From Gammaproteobacteria bacterium (GTDB lineage Bacteria > Pseudomonadota > Gammaproteobacteria > DAOWEP01), in NCBI GenBank assembly GCA_030638455.1, contig DAOWEP010000208.1, forward strand, positions 1 through 11,811: a stretch of DNA of 11,811 nt, given 5' to 3'. Positions 11,398 to 11,811 of the stretch are shown one piece after another. The notes below the pieces were generated by a model. The model was given only the letters and a program-made list of their open reading frames with translations, ran no database searches and was not told the DNA's origin. Each line of letters starts with the position of its first letter. Positions within the stretch are counted from its first letter, which is position 1. The translations under genes were made by a program, and so were the position numbers.

Positions 11398-11811
11398 TTA
11401 TCTTCCCATCATCATGCCACCCATACCCATACCACCCATACCAGAGCGACTGTGTATGCGGTTTTCCATCTCATCGAGTTCTTTACGTTGTTTCTCGTTC
11501 AAAATGGCCCTGGCTTTGTTGCCAGCGTCAATATTGGCTTCAATCATCTGTTGCTTCAGATCAAATATCTTGCTGTATACTTTCCCAATGGCGTCTTTAT
11601 CACGATTCCCGGTGTTGTAGAGATCAAGAAGCTTATCTTTTTCATCCATCATTTGTCCCATTGTTTGCCAACGAGATTTACGTTGTTCGCGCTGTATTGT
11701 CCGGATTTTTGTGCGCTGCTTGGAGTCAAGATCGAGCATTCCTATGGCATTGATGCGTGAGCGCATGCCGTGCCTCATGCCACCATGTCCCATACCTCTG
11801 CCCATCATGTC
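11398..11811 (-). CDS. Spy/CpxP-family periplasmic protein, partial (5' end outside window)
   Basis: The frame is open to the window edge (codon GAC before the ATG at 11808), so the true start and expected signal peptide lie outside; 137 residues are visible. Family signs are the two LTxxQ-like motifs, LDLDSKQR and ILNEKQRKEL, embedded in long charged helices (TKIRTIQREQRKSRWQTMGQ and KDAIGKVYSKIFDLKQQMIE). The protein begins and ends with Met/Gly/His-rich runs (GRGMGHGGMRHGMR; GMGGMGMGGMMMGR) that could bind copper or other soft metals. Spy and CpxP are periplasmic chaperone/stress sensors, and related Metal_resist proteins protect against metals. Which branch this belongs to cannot be told here. 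A strong terminator follows it. Confidence 0.82.
   Translation of the reverse strand, partial: DMMGRGMGHGGMRHGMRSRINAIGMLDLDSKQRTKIRTIQREQRKSRWQTMGQMMDEKDKLLDLYNTGNRDKDAIGKVYSKIFDLKQQMIEANIDAGNKARAILNEKQRKELDEMENRIHSRSGMGGMGMGGMMMGR

Overview
The window looks like part of a gammaproteobacterial chromosome. The conserved left half has the gene order nrdR-ribD-ribE-ribBX-ribH-nusB-thiL-pgpA, typical of Gammaproteobacteria. The RibB-RibX fusion and a VPxPA-type (PEP-CTERM-like) exosortase substrate fit an environmental gammaproteobacterium. The species cannot be named from the sequence alone.

Region 1 (1-5526, + strand) is the riboflavin/nusB/thiL operon. It opens inside nrdR, then runs ribD (deaminase/reductase), ribE (riboflavin synthase) and ribBX (DHBP synthase fused to a GTP-cyclohydrolase-II-like domain without its zinc cysteines). 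Next comes a 375-bp insertion: a small GIY-YIG nuclease gene between two near-perfect inverted copies of a 28-bp hairpin repeat. After it follow ribH (lumazine synthase), nusB and thiL. Together the rib genes cover riboflavin synthesis except the GTP cyclohydrolase II step, which must come from elsewhere in the genome. The thiL reading frame lacks the family's N-terminus and two active-site motifs are degraded, so it may be a pseudogene or a repurposed protein.

Region 2 (5527-7420) interrupts the usual thiL-pgpA adjacency with two minus-strand genes for secreted proteins: a VPVPA-sorted surface protein and a matrixin-like zinc metalloprotease. A strong terminator follows the first of them. 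pgpA then returns on the + strand with its own leader.

Region 3 (7951-11811) is accessory DNA with every gene on the minus strand. In transcription order (right to left) it holds: a Spy/CpxP-like protein rich in Met, Gly and His (cut by the window edge, with a strong terminator after it), an SRPBCC-fold protein, an orphan 120-aa protein, a metallochaperone-like 80-aa protein behind a probable FNR-type box, a pair of overlapping genes for tiny membrane proteins, and a PD-(D/E)xK nuclease-like protein. Two direct copies of an unidentified ~120-bp repeat (conserved 70-bp block, variable middle, conserved 21-bp block) lie just 3' of genes and bracket the metallochaperone/membrane-protein segment, giving a cassette-like layout.

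The best candidates for something undescribed are the nuclease-plus-hairpin element inside the rib operon, the duplicated 3' repeat module with its putatively anaerobically controlled small-protein genes, and the eroded ThiL.
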